From contig OZ038482.1 of the NCBI GenBank assembly GCA_964036315.1, positions 11,021,698 to 11,085,697 on the forward strand: a stretch of DNA of 64,000 nucleotides, given 5' to 3'. Position numbers and translations under genes: made by a program. This document shows positions 1 through 11,240 of the stretch, in pieces. A model generated the notes under the pieces. It made no database searches, was not told the origin of the DNA, and worked only from the letters and a program-made list of their open reading frames with translations. Positions within the stretch are counted from its first letter, which is position 1; each line of letters starts with the position of its first letter. This DNA comes from Acanthosepion esculentum. Taxonomy: Eukaryota; Mollusca; Cephalopoda; Sepiida; Sepiidae.

Positions 1-339
1 AGTAAGTTCTTTCTACTTAGCACATTTGTACACCACTTGGAAATATCAAGTGGAATGTATTTGCTATTAACAATAATAATAAAAATGTAATTTTCATTTT
101 AGTTTTATTTTATTCATTAATCATAATCTATAATTTCTGCATTTTTAGCTTTTCTAGGAATACCTTCTCAACCATTCACTTCAATTTGAAGGCTTAAATT
201 TCTATTTTAATGATCCAATAATAGATAACTGAAAACAAATTATTAAAATAGAGATTCAATTACAAATAAAAAAAAATTGGTATATTTTTAAAAATATTTG
301 TGCACAATTTAAAAAGATATATAAACGTAGAAAAGTTAT
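1..339. other. No feature recognised
   Basis: AT-rich sequence with no credible reading frame, repeat unit or splice-like exon that I can support. Confidence 0.5.
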
Positions 340-1100
340 TTAGCTGAAATCAACTGTTGCTTCAAGGACAGCCTTGATATGAACTCAGAAATGACTGTAC
401 ACCTGTATCAGATGTTGACATGTTCTCAGTGTTGACCATCCTCATTCGATGGTTGCTTTCAAATAGTCCCTAATATTATGTGGTTACCAGTTAGTCTCTC
501 CTTCTAGGTGGCCATATGTTGTGTGTAACAGGATTGTGAAAATTCTTGACCAGTCATCTTGGATAACATGGGCTATGTGAAAGGAAGCAGAATCTAGTGG
601 GACATGTACAGACTACCCTGGGCTACTACTTTTAATGGAGGCTGGATCACTAGATCCAGCACTTCAGTGTAGATGGTCACATTGACCCCAAAGCCCTGTG
701 GAAAGAAGGAAGCGGGGTGACATGAAAAGGTTCTTGTACATAGACAATAGAAAATTTGTGTGCATCAACATAGACACTTACACAGAGCTTCTGGTCAGAG
801 AAGAACCAGTGTTTTCTGAACTAGCCACAGAGCTTTAACTTGTTCAGCAAGCACTTTGGTTGGATAATGTTACTTTTGGGTCTTGTCTGACATGAGCCAT
901 CCTTTTATCCCCAACAGGACTTGTATCTGTGGTCCTTTTACGTCACATACCATGAGCTGCTTGGAAATTAGCCCTCATTGACTTTCTGGTGTTCAGTTAC
1001 AGTTGATGAGGAAGTTTCTCATATTTATATTTGATCACTTAGAAGAATATTTCTTTTGGCCATAGAGGACCAGTCCATGCTAGAGGTCTTGAGATGTCTT
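340..1100 (-). mobile_element. IS630/Tc1/mariner-superfamily transposase relic
   Basis: Read on the minus strand, this stretch gives broken pieces of a DDE-type transposase of the IS630-Tc1-mariner superfamily. In order I see a block like FSDQKLC (the region of the first catalytic aspartate), then GFGVNVTIYTEVLDLVIQPP and KVVAQGSLY, which match the usual 'GxxVNADxYxEVL...V.PW...VA.GxxYVFQQDSAP' core. After a frameshift comes HIAHVIQD, which is the stretch following the second aspartate. Stops and frameshifts are frequent and the catalytic QDSAP block is degraded, so it cannot encode an active enzyme. No terminal inverted repeats were found. The family call rests on pattern recognition and could equally be a neighbouring mariner-like lineage. 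Confidence 0.5.
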
Positions 1101-2984
1101 TGAAGATGAAGAACTTGATCACTTACAAGTAACTATCTCTGAGTCACTGTGATTGACAGCTAAGGAACAGAAACTATGACATACATTTCATTTTCTGTAT
1201 ATAAATGAAACCTGCCATGTTAATAATTTCAAAATGTATGAAGGAAAAATGAAAATTTTAAAATTTGGCATATGCGATGTAGATCAGTTAGATCATATTC
1301 CATTTATGCCCCATTAAAGACATGTTTTAATTACTTTGCATTCTGTGTCTGTGTGTGTAGTGAGAGAGAAAAGATTAATGAGTGACTATAAAGTGTGGAA
1401 AAAAAAAACCCAACCATAAGGACAAAGAATTATACACACAGATGGGCGCTCACATGCTCTATGCAAAAAAAAAAAAAAAAAAAAAACTTACACCAATGAA
1501 AAGTGCATAAAAAAAAATAAAAATCAAGAAATATAAACAGTTAATTGCTGATGAGTGGACAGTGATTCCCCAGAGATTCTATGAAATTCTGAAGTCAGGA
1601 TGCTGAAAGTAACATCAATCAGCGAGACAAACCTTTTATTTATATTAATTCTATATTGTAATGAGCTGCTGCAGAAGGCAAAGATTGCCTTGGTTGCATG
1701 CATATTTTGCAACACTAGAATAAAATAGCTTACCTCCAACACGAACAGAGATTCAAACGTTCCTCACATGTAAACTGTCCAGGTTATGTATATTTAAAAC
1801 AGATAGGATCCCAGAGTCTGATACACTCTTCTGAGATTATCTTTATGCTTATGTACATTTTGACTGTAAATGATACAAAAGGACAGGGAGAATGGTTTAC
1901 TGCTGTGCCAAACAGGCTACATGTGTTACTGACAGGAGAGGGTTTGAGAGGAAACTCATTGCAGATATTGTTTGCAAGGAAAGAAACAAAGAAAATGTTT
2001 AAAGCTTTTTAGCTACACACATATACACACATACATATAAAATTAATAAACAAAAAAAATCCAAAATTACCTCATATGGGGAATAGTCTATTTCAGTAGA
2101 TGAAGATATTGGTTGTTTCTCTTCTCAGCACTGGTGTAGACTGAGTTTGTGTCTATAGAGTTGGGGGAGGGGGAATAGAATTTAACTGAAATATTAATGA
2201 TATATAGTTAAAATTTTTACTATATTTATAGTGGGAGAGTTCAAATCTGAAGATGGCTTTGAAGCACAAAACTGACTGTCACCATGCAGTGTTGAATCCG
2301 ATCTCCACACACTCTATATTCTCTATCTCCAATACTGAACACTCTTCTCTTACAAATATAACAAATTTTTCAGATCCTTGCCAAAGTTTCTGCCCAATAT
2401 TTCTTGTTAATATAAAATTACCACAAATTGACACTGGCATTTGATTTAGTGCCAATTTCTGGTGTGATGTAGATAGAAACCATTCATCAGTAATTTACAA
2501 GTCAGAATTTCTTGACTTTTTGTTCACAAATGAATGCCTTAAAGACAGAGGATGAAAAGTTGTGCTTTTGCCATATTCTGCTTTATGCATTTTGGGAAGG
2601 AGTAAACATCAGAACATTCTCAAGATTTATTTGGATCATGCTCTAGCTCTTTGACAAAAAGTGGTTTGACCGATTTCATCAGGATGATTCTAACCTAAAT
2701 GATGTGGACCCGAAGTAGGGGCCACGGAAGAAAAACACGGAACACGGGTTAGAGGTAAGAAAGATATATTAAACAGAAAAGTTACAAAGAATAGTGTAAG
2801 CAGAGCTTACTATCCAGTGGTGTCCGGTATTGGTATCGTACGCAGCTGCGCATTACTGGTGCTACTCCCATGATACTACCATTCACATAATAATATAGTA
2901 CTGGGAGAGTCCATGATGTAGGGAAGTATCGGTCTCACAACACTAAACAATCAACCATGTTCTGAGTGACTATCCAGTAGCAAC
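1101..2984. other. Unannotated AT-rich stretch
   Basis: I see no supported gene. A homopolymer A run lies at about 1466-1486. Short open frames here (for example 2253-2444 +) have neither domain content nor splice signals. The sequence around 2700-2960 has mixed composition and could be the degraded 5' part of the following mariner, but I cannot show it. Confidence 0.4.
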
Positions 2985-3462
2985 GAAGATGTTCTGCTTG
3001 CCGTCTTGGAGAATAAACAAAAAATCTCAAGGAAACAGATTGCAAAAAGTTTGAAAATTGATATCTGTTGAGATATCAATTTTCAAACTTTTGTCAATTG
3101 AAGAGACTTGGGTTCAAGAAAAATGGCCAAGTTTATAAATCAAGAAGTCATTTTCCCACCATATCAATGCACAACTGCATGTTGCAAAAGAGACCTTGCA
3201 GAAGCTTAAAGAGTTGAAATTGTCAACCCTCCAGCATCAACCAAATTCTCCTAGATTGCCTTCTGCAGGTTTTCATTTGTTCCAGTCTCTATAACTTAAA
3301 AGACAAAATATTGATTCTGTGCAGTCTAAAATTACCTAACAATCTTTTTCCAATGCAAAACACAAATTTTCTACATAAATGGCATCAACAAGCTTGTGGA
3401 ACAATGGGAGACAGTTGTTAAAAATACTGGAGACTATTTACTTGATAACTTGACTAATAAAT
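2985..3462 (+). mobile_element. Internally deleted mariner transposase relic
   Basis: The left part (about 2991-3120) reads VLLAVLENKQKISRKQIAKS and then, after stops, ETWVQEKW. This resembles the N-terminal helix-turn-helix of mariner transposases (LL...RELAexLxVSxxTVSxxL...KWVPHEL). It is followed without the catalytic core by the C-terminal part (about 3160-3450): HVAKETLQKLKELKLS, a PPNSP-like block, and FYINGINKLVEQWETVVKNT. Those match the mariner C-terminal 'HVAxxTxxxLxxLxWExLPHPPYSPDL ... FYxxGIxKLVxRWxxVVENxGxYF'. The catalytic middle is missing, so this is a non-autonomous deletion derivative with several frame breaks. The downstream end abuts a VNTR retroposon that begins at 3463. 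Confidence 0.6.
3045..3092. repeat. Perfect 21-bp hairpin
   Basis: A perfect inverted repeat has arms 3045-3065 and 3072-3092 separated by a 6-nt loop (tgttga). It lies in the mariner helix-turn-helix region, where the reading frame (IAKSLKIDI) stops immediately after the left arm. The right arm looks like a snap-back copy of the coding arm. Confidence 0.85.
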
Positions 3463-3857
3463 GCGTCCTGTGTAAGACGATAAACTACATCCAACAGCAA
3501 GGCCTGTGATCAAGAGGTTTTGAGGAACGTGGAACCACCTATTAATTGCTGGTGTTCCCAGGTCCACCGCGACCCAGGGTGGTAGCACCTATTATGGTCC
3601 CAGCTATGGGCAAATACTTAAACAACAAACTGGGGTCAAAACGTGTAAAAATTGGTTTTAATACCAGCAATACATTTTTGAAGAAAATAATTATTATCAA
3701 GAATGAATTTTTGAAGAAAATAATTATTACCAAGAATGAATTTTTGAAGGAAAATATTATCAATACATGTTTGGGAAAAAATATTACCAGCAATAAAAAT
3801 CTTGTCGGCATTAAAGAACCTATTGAAGTTGATATGCCATAAAACAAGTCAAACCAA
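3463..3857 (+). mobile_element. VNTR-containing retroposon, copy 1
   Basis: This copy starts with TCCTGTGTAAGACGATAAAC and carries the shared body (gcaaggcctgtgatca, ggaaccacct, ggtggtagcacctattatgg, cagctatgggcaaa). It then has about four imperfect units of roughly 32-38 bp built on tttttgaagaaaataattat / accagcaataca, and ends with the family tail gttgatatgccat + aaaaca. Near-matching flanks actaataaat (3453-3462) and actgataaat (3858-3867) look like a 10-bp TSD with one mismatch. Open frames in both directions across it are incidental. Other copies are at 15035, 32821, 44476, 46225 and 47228. Confidence 0.75.
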
Positions 3858-3941
3858 ACTGATAAATAATTTTTTTTTTTTTTTGTGAGTATGGAAAATT
3901 TTCTTTTTAATCTTCTAATTGAACACAAACTTTTGCAATGA

Positions 3942-3944
<3 letters not shown>

Positions 3945-3992
<48 letters not shown>
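3945..3992. repeat. (TA)n microsatellite
   Basis: An uninterrupted TA dinucleotide run of about 24 repeats. Confidence 0.95.
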
Positions 3993-3995
<3 letters not shown>

Positions 3996-5599
3996 GCACA
4001 GTAGCCACTCTTAATTGTTTTTAAATTTTACAAACCTAATGCTGAGTACAGGATATTTAGCATATGCATAAATTTTAGATGTCATGTTTATAATGTGCCA
4101 ACAATTTTATGAATTTTACTGGAATTTTTGATACTCAAATTATTAGTCAGGTTATTTGAAACCCCAAGAAATGTCATAATGTGCAAGGTTTGCAAAGACA
4201 AAAGATGTTTTGAACAAAACTATTGAAAACCATCTCATAATAGGTTATAAAGACCTCATTGCATGAACTCTCCATGTTCTAAAACTTGTTTTAGAAATTG
4301 TTCTTCCATTTATTTTTGTGAGCCGTTGTATTCGTTCATGACACAAGCAGCACAGCATCTAGAAGCGCATTCCAAATGCTAAACTTTAATGCTAAACACT
4401 CTTTCACTTATGCAAACATTTTTCTTGAGAATGCTCTGGAAGTTTTTACTCTGATTAAAGGTCAGGCAAACAAACCAATCACTCAATCAAACATTTTTTA
4501 AACGTATTTTCTTCAGGCATTCATATATGCTTCCTTCCATTTGCCGAAGGAAACTATCATCCATAAACAAAATCATCTTTCTGTTTGAAAGCATTCGGCT
4601 TCTACTTGAATCATGGGTCTGCATATGCCTTAAAAAAAAAAAAAAGAAATCAATGTATTTCTGAGCTGTCATTTGGACAACACCTATAATTATAGATCAA
4701 AATTCTCACCACCTATAATTATAGATCAAAAGCTCAAACCACCTTCGCTTGGTTGACCTTTCAACCAGAAGGTAGTTTCTACCTGTCCTTGCTCTGTGTG
4801 GTTCATTAAAGTCAACATGGCATTTCTCATTTAAAAAGAAAAAAGCTGAAAAGTTAGCCTTTATATATTGTGATATTCATTTCATTCAATTCTATTTATG
4901 GATTTCTTTTAAATGAGAGCTATTGGCTCGTTTCACAGCTTTTGCCATTTGATTTGGTACCAAATTTCTTGTACTTTTCAACATCACTTTGCTGTTCTGA
5001 TCCTTAAACATTTCATAGCTTAACAAAGACTGGCTTCTCTGTTGATGCAAACCACAGATTGGGGAGGATAGTCTTTAACTCTGACACGCATTGGAGTTGT
5101 CATGGATCTTGAATGAACTTATTCACCATTTCCAGCTTCATTTTAATGCAATCTATGAAGTAATTAAACATTTCACTTAGAATTTAAGTTTCAATCAAAT
5201 GAATCTTTAGATCTCAATAAGTATTTTATATATTAGTAAAACATGAAGTGAACAATTATGTGAGATGTTGACCATGTTCGTCGTAGTCTATGAATATAGA
5301 ATCTAGCGCAGTACGTAATCTGTTCAATGAAAAGTCAATACCACTAGCAGCAGCAGCTGTTCCGTAATCTTCAGTCTTTGATATCAAAGGCTGGCAGTGG
5401 ATATTCGGAAAAAAGACATGGTTGCCTTTATACACATCGAATTGAATATTTTGAGCTTTCTGATTGGTTACACCTTCTATTGGTCAACTATAAAATGAGT
5501 CAGCTCATTTTGGTTGGCTCACTAGTATATAACGTACCCAAAAACTCTAACAGATGTGTAATGTATATATCACATTGCTGCATTATTTAAGTTAGAGGC
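3993..5599. other. Unannotated stretch with a short duplication
   Basis: No supported gene. A tandem duplication of about 27 bp containing cctataattatagatcaaa lies at about 4682-4730. Other short frames show no recognisable domain. Confidence 0.4.
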
Positions 5600-5830
5600 A
5601 CATGGATAGCAGCTTGGAGTGAGAAATCAGAGAATTCCAGTCAAGTTCATTACATTCACTTATGTGCTAATAACCTTGGGAAAGGTATGAATCTATCACT
5701 TCTCCCTTCAGATATAGGTTAGATAGCAGGACAAACTGGGTCCTATACCCTTGGTTGGCAACCAGTCTAGAAGAAGTTAAACTCTGAACTCAAAACCTGA
5801 GTAGTTGGTGACTAAACCAGCTCCCCCACC
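5600..5830 (+). mobile_element. Degenerate SINE body
   Basis: The stretch ccttgggaaaggtatgaatc with cttctccctt and a following 'ataggtta..tagcaggac' matches the body of the tRNA-derived SINE at 25465-25720 (ccttaggaaaggtatgaatc, cttctcccct, tatgggttaattagtaggac) and the minus-strand copy near 47960-48110. The head is too degraded for convincing A and B boxes. The 3' boundary is approximate. Confidence 0.55.
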
Positions 5831-8024
5831 AGACCTTAGTCTGGTGAGGAGGGCAAGTGAAACTCCATCAGCACAAAAAACAAGAGCTGTTAAAAGGTGG
5901 ATGAATTCCTCAGTGAATGGCCATCCACGCTCAACTATAGGTTAAATAGCCTCACCAACCTGCAGTTGGCCAAGCATGGTGAGTATGGCTTCATCCCTGA
6001 AGACATGGTTAATCAGGGAGGGTTCCTCCAGCAGGAGAAAGTAAGGCCAATGGATTTTGATTTTGCTTTATTTAAAACCAAAAATATTTGTTCCATCTCA
6101 CAAACAATAAGTAGAAATTTTTGGTGACTTCATTTGTTATAAAATGTTTATTTTTCAGTAACTGTTTACATTCCCTTATCCTATCCCCATCATAATTGAT
6201 TGTTTTTGTAAAAGTAACTTTGCCACAAATGTCCCCAGGTTATTATTTTTCCACTGAGTGTTTTTTGGCAGGTGGGGTGTGGGAGTAAGATTTGACCCAT
6301 GATTGAGTCTTAAGGAAAGATTCTGGCACCTGAAAAATCATTTCATTGTTAACATTTTAAGACTTAGAGAGTTCCACACTTGGGTGTGACTGTTTGGATG
6401 CTAAAATGCTTCAGGGTTCTCTAATTGTAGAATCAATCATTTACACATACAATTTTTACAAAATAACAAAATAGTTTCCTATCACAAAGAGTATTCTTTA
6501 TTTTTCACTAAAAATCAGGATTTGTGCAAAAATTGCAACTTGATATTTGAATATCAACTTTCTTGTTCTTTCTTCCTGGCTAAATTATAAAACATTTTGT
6601 AAATCCAATTTAAAATTAAATGACCCTTATCTTCAGTGTGTACATTTCAATATAATATATTGGTAATTTTTATTTTTATTTAAAAGATGAATGCGAATTC
6701 TTTGTAATATTTTTCCTTTTTGTTGAAATGGTACCAGTTGACTCCATGAAGAATGCAACTTATTGGAGCTTTTGTGGTGCCAACAATAAAGTTTATGTTT
6801 AAAGTTTTTCTCAAAATTTCTTCCCATTCAATTCCTCACAGCACCCCCACCCCCCGCCAATGTCTCAGATCATTTCTTCAATTCTCTTAAAGCATGAGGA
6901 AACATTACAGGAAATAAAATTTTTAAGTTTAAAAACAGCATAATTAAGGAAGACAAAATCATAAAGACATCTAAAAGACAGATTGTTTGCATAAGATGGC
7001 TGCAGGAAATGGAAAAAATTGTAGATACGTAATTTAACACGAGTCTACATAGGATGAAATAGGTAGGAAAATTGTTGTACCAATCTTCCAAATAGGGAGG
7101 GGCTGCTTTTAACAGTTTCTTTTTTTTTTTACCTGGGTTTGAACACTGTGCTACTCCTTAGATGATCCTGTCCTGCTCAGTTTATTCTGGTTTGAAACCA
7201 GGGTCTTTGGTCACCTAGTGAGGATCAAATTTGTTATTCAAGAAAGACAAGTTTACTAAGGACAAAACTTTGATAGGCACACTGAATGAGTTTAAGAAAC
7301 TTAGAAACCATTTTAATCAGAAAGAAAGTAATAGTTGGCCTACAATGCTTGCACACTTTTTTATTCTTCAGATCTTATTCCATCTGATTACCAATTATTC
7401 TAGAATTTATAGAACCATCTTTGATAGACAAGTTCCTAAAATGCATAAAACCACATTTTCTACATTCTTTTATCTCTAAAGTAAAAGACTTTTTTCCAAA
7501 ATGCTGGGCAGCATGGAAATCAATGAAAGGTTATTGAACTTTTATTAATTATTGAATTTTTCAAATTCTTTTCTTACACTAAATTCAGACATTCAGATTA
7601 GCTTTTTTTTTCTTTTTAATTGTCAGATTTTGAAATTCTTTCTCACTCCTTTTCCTCTTCTGTTAAAAGGCAAGAGTTGTTTCTGGTGCTGGAAAACTTT
7701 CCCCATCTTGCTAAGTTTTGCTTCTTTGAAAATAAAGCACTAATACATAAATTGTTTTGATGGCAAAGCTTTCAGTGTTGCTTATTGTCCTCTTTAAATT
7801 CATTAATGTCTAAGTTGAATGCTTCAAGCATAAATGAATGTTCGAATGTGTATTCCCTTTACATCAATCACAAATTGAAATGTGAAATATTTCAGTTCAT
7901 CCACTTTTTCTCTTGAGGCGAAGAAATGTTTTTATCTAGAAGTTTTCCATAATTATATTTCGAATGTTTACTCTAAGTTTGATAAAATTGAACACAAAGT
8001 GGATGTTCAAACAAAATCTGACTA
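5831..8024. other. Unannotated stretch
   Basis: Nothing supported. The sequence around 5830-6060 is slightly more GC-rich and carries a 76-codon open frame (5897-6127 +) without recognisable domains; it is probably part of an unclassified repeat. The remainder is AT-rich with short meaningless frames. Confidence 0.4.
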
Positions 8025-9175
8025 TTTCAATGGATAATGGAGTTGAAAATGGTCTTCTTCACAAGTTGAAAGGTTACAGTATTTTTGACAAATTTTTAAT
8101 TTGATTCAATACTTCTTATCGAATCGGGAAATAAAAATCATCTTGAATGTCTACTCATCCAGATCTTTTTGCATTAATGCAGGTGATCCCCAGGACTCTA
8201 TTCTTGGATCTAGTTTGTTCCTAATTTTCATCAACAACCTTCCTGATGTCCTCAGTTCTCAACTTGGCATCTATGCTGATGACATAACTATTTACTCCAG
8301 TTTTAGTGACCACCTTGATACGGTCAACTTGACAGTTGACCTAAAAAAAGGACCATCAATCTTTTGTTAAAAGGGGCAAGAAATGATTTATTAATTTCAA
8401 CACCTCGAAAACAAATCTGTTCTTTTTATAATTTTAGAGAACTTTTTTCACCTTCCATCACCATGCCTGATGCTGACCTGTAGAAGAATGAATCCTTGCA
8501 ACTTCTTGGGCTAATGTTTTCTACGTACATTAACTAGAAAGATTATATTGCATCAATTGCTACATCTACTGCTAGGAAAGTTGGTTCACTGTGTTGTGGT
8601 AGATAATTTTTCTCATTTACACATTTATAAATCTACCATTTGTGCATGCATTAAATATTGCTCCTATCTCGCATTTGGTGCTTCTATTATATATAGAGAG
8701 AGATTCCTGATAAAATCCAAACAAGAATCTGCAATTTTATTGGTACTGAGGTGGCATCTTGATGTTCGCACTTTTTGTCTTTTTTTGTACATTTTCTATA
8801 AATATTTTTCATGGTAATTCTTCTGATGAACTTTCCTTTTTTGGTACCTCAAATTTAGAAAAATTAACTGCAGTGCTAGATTCACAATTTAGTTCTTGTC
8901 ATTTTACAGCTGAAACTGCTAGATGGAACCGTAGGTTCTATGCTGATAATTTCTTCACTTGTATTTATTTGTGAAACTCTCTTCCAAGTTCTTGCTTTTC
9001 AGTCAACTTTGATTTTCAAAAATTTAAATGCAATGTCAATTGTCATCTTCTCTCTCCTTAATGTCTGTTCTTTTATTGTCTTCCCTTCTTCATGTTTTCT
9101 TTTTCTCATATTTTTTTCACACTCAATAACAGTTTGCATCTGAGTGGCTTTATCACCTTGCTTGGGGTGAATTAA
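8025..9175 (+). mobile_element. CR1/jockey-like LINE, 5'-truncated relic
   Basis: This is a non-LTR retrotransposon reverse-transcriptase fragment. Reading forward: GLLHKLKGYSIFDKFL, then NREIKIILN, then GDPQDSILGSSLFLIFIN (RT motif B, normally G-PQGSxLGPxLFxxxIND), then GIYADDITIYSS (motif C with the catalytic YADD intact). Next come ESLQLLGLMFST, a KVGSLC block and the typical C-terminal segment ending in SLPSS..F-like and FKNLNAMSI-like residues. Multiple frameshifts and stops separate the pieces. The 3' end is near gcatctgagtggctttatca and ccttgcttggggtgaa (9139-9172), followed by an A-rich tail. The same 3' end recurs inverted at 10870 and 23185. It is 5'-truncated, as usual for LINEs. 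Confidence 0.8.
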
Positions 9176-9555
9176 TTAAAAAAAAAAATATATATGTATT
9201 AAGTGTGTGCGTGTGTGTGTGTGTGTGTGTGCGCATATATCTCCAAACAAGTTTGATTAAAAAGAACGAACAAGGGTTGACTCTTTAATTTTTTATTATA
9301 TTTTTCCAGTTTTTGAATAAAGTATGTGTTGAGCCTTGTCCTTGAAGCTGTGGATAAACCATCTGAAGTTCATATTTTGTAATTGTTTTGCTAAAGTACT
9401 TTCAACCATCTCAGTCATTATCAAGAACCAATGTAGTGTCTATGTGGTAGTTAGAATTTGTTTGGTGATATCCTGGTATTCTTTGTGAAGCCAGAAGTTT
9501 GACACAGTTATCAGGAACAAGGCAGCACGAAAAGAATACATACACGCATCACACG

Positions 9556-9595
<40 letters not shown>

Positions 9596-9716
9596 ATATT
9601 AGTGGTAAATATACACATACATATGCAATTATATATACACATACATATATGTATAAAAAATAATTCCAAGAGGATAGAATCCAGGTAGAACTCAATGTCC
9701 AGGACAGAGTAAGGAT
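9176..9716. repeat. Microsatellite-rich spacer: (GT)n and (TA)n
   Basis: A (GT)n run lies at about 9199-9240 and a (TA)n run at 9559-9591. The remainder shows no gene; 9600-9660 is a degenerate (ATAC)-type stretch. Confidence 0.85.
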
Positions 9717-9897
9717 ATAATAAAAAGATTTCAACACTAATATTCCATGGTCATAATTTATTCCATTGGAATCGTAAATACGATCCAATTCATCAGATCT
9801 ACAGATTCAAAAAGGTCTGATGAATTGGATCGTTTTTACGATTCCAATGAAATAAATTATGACCATGGCATATTAGTGTTTAAGTCTTTTTATTATA
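9717..9897. repeat. Near-perfect palindrome with ~80-bp arms between TA tracts
   Basis: The left arm (about 9717-9797) and right arm (about 9814-9897) are near-perfect reverse complements, with a 16-nt centre. Each arm carries taataaaaaga at its outer edge, ccatggtcataatttatt-type sequence in the middle, and the box ctgatga at its inner edge (+ 9817-9823; - 9796-9790). (TA)n tracts lie on the right (9892 onward) and somewhat further to the left (9559-9591). The internal motif TGAAATAAATTAT is shared with the palindrome at 13534-13632. I infer a collapsed inverted pair of Penelope-like terminal sequences; a small foldback MITE is the alternative. Confidence 0.85.
9814..9864 (+). ncRNA. Hammerhead-ribozyme-like motif
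   Basis: The order of parts matches a type I hammerhead. CTGATGA (9817-9823) is followed by a stem II hairpin made of attggatcgt / acgattccaat with a TTTT loop and one bulge (9824-9848). GAAA follows at 9849-9852, then a small stem III in ataaattat (9852-9860), and ACC (9862-9864) can pair with GGT (9814-9816) as a short stem I. The nucleotide at the cleavage position (9861) is G, where active hammerheads need A, C or U, so this copy is probably inactive. A mirror copy exists on the minus strand of the left arm, with GAAA changed to GGAA. Penelope-like elements are known carriers of hammerheads. Confidence 0.55.
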
Positions 9898-10018
9898 TAT
9901 ATATATATATATATATATTCTCTAGAGTGTAAGAAACTCAGTTGTGCAATCAATCTAGGGTATTATTGGATGTCTAGCAACACTGATAAGCTGTGATACA
10001 GCGAAACAATCTGTGGAT

Positions 10019-10045
<27 letters not shown>
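9892..10045 (+). mobile_element. Short fragment with hammerhead-like core between two (TA)n tracts
   Basis: About 100 bp of non-repetitive sequence is enclosed by (TA)n at 9892-9919 and 10018-10043. It contains CTGATAA (9983-9989), a perfect 5-bp hairpin GCTGT-gat-ACAGC (9990-10002) and GAAA (10003-10006). That is the hammerhead core order, with G8 replaced by A. I infer a minimal 3'-end remnant of a Penelope-like element; no coding part remains. Confidence 0.45.
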
Positions 10046-10050
<5 letters not shown>

Positions 10051-10203
10051 GGGGGGGGCATTACAATCAACTCCCAGAGTTGACAGTCTGTTTTATGCTA
10101 AATACAATCATCAGACATGAAACATACTGTTGTCTCTGAGGTTTGACTTCAATGTCCACTTTTATATTTACATATGCTCTATCCCCAATTTAAAACCTTA
10201 AAA

Positions 10204-10263
<60 letters not shown>

Positions 10264-10869
10264 CACACACACACATGCTGTTTAAGATTTCCCTAAAATA
10301 TTTCGTCAATATCACTGTAGATTTTTTGAGTTCTGCATGTTCATAGGTAATATGTATTTCTGGACAAATTTTCCATGATTTGCAGATAGTGTAATTATTA
10401 GTGGGTAACAAAGAGAAATCAGTAAAGCTAATTAATAATTGAATTATTACTTGATTATTTCCATGTGTATTTGAGCATTCAGCAAGAAAACAAGGCTGTT
10501 ACTTGAATATTTATCAATAATTTCTCTAGACACAGTTGTACATCATTGAAAAAAATCCAGCACTTTTAATGTTGCTTGATGAAAAACTTCCATTTCTCTT
10601 TGCCCCCCCCCCCCAATAAAGCAAGCAAATGGGCTCAGTCAGTTCCTGTTGTTGTCCATGTGATTTCTTCCTCCAAGGGTCACTGCTATTTGTCTCTATA
10701 CTTACCTTTATGTCTCATAAATATGGCAGGAAATTGATATGCAAATTCTGTCCTATTTGATGAACTGAAGTTCATTAGTGTTTACCTACCTGATATGTGT
10801 ACCAAGTTTGTTGCGAAATCAGAAATTGCTCTTAACCCCCAATCTATAAATATGCACTTGTTTTTTGTT
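10046..10869. repeat. Spacer with (CA)n microsatellite
   Basis: A (CA)n array with one CGCA interruption lies at 10206-10276; it accounts for the poly-(VC) frame on the minus strand. Short homopolymer G and C runs occur at about 10049 and 10603. No gene seen. Confidence 0.85.
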
Positions 10870-11240
10870 TTTTTTAATCAAATCACCCCAAACAAGGTAA
10901 TAAAGCCACTAAGGTGCAAGGAGTTACTGAGTGTTAGAGATTATGAGAAAAAGAAAACATTATTAAAGAGAGAGAACAATAAATGAACAAGAATTAAAAC
11001 AGAAGATAATGATTGACATTGCATTTAAATTTTTGAAGATCAAACTTAATTGGAAAGCACAAAGCTGGAAAAGAGTTTGACAAGTGAGAAGTGTGAGAGA
11101 AAGATACTACTAGTATAGAATTTATGGTTATATTCAACTGTAAAATGCTAAAACCTTGCCACCAGTTTTAGTACTGCACATAAATTCATAAGGTTTAGGT
11201 ACCACAGAGGAATGTTCATCAAATTTTCATGTTGCACAGA
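10870..11240 (-). mobile_element. CR1-like LINE 3' end
   Basis: On the minus strand this reads the C-terminal part of the same LINE family found at 8025-9175: a VPKPYEF block, SLSHTSHLSNSFPALCFPIK, and FDLQKFKCNVN. It ends with the family 3' terminus, seen on the plus strand as accccaaacaaggtaataaa (compare the inverted ccttgcttggggtgaa of the first copy). Only about 370 bp remain, a severe 5' truncation. It lies immediately upstream of the Penelope-like element. Confidence 0.7.

Noticed and set aside
10100..10130. A further minus-strand CTGATGAT as a hammerhead
   Set aside because: The following sequence cannot form stem II next to a GAAA box.
10190..10411. Minus-strand frame with poly-(VC)
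   Set aside because: Translation of a (CA)n microsatellite.
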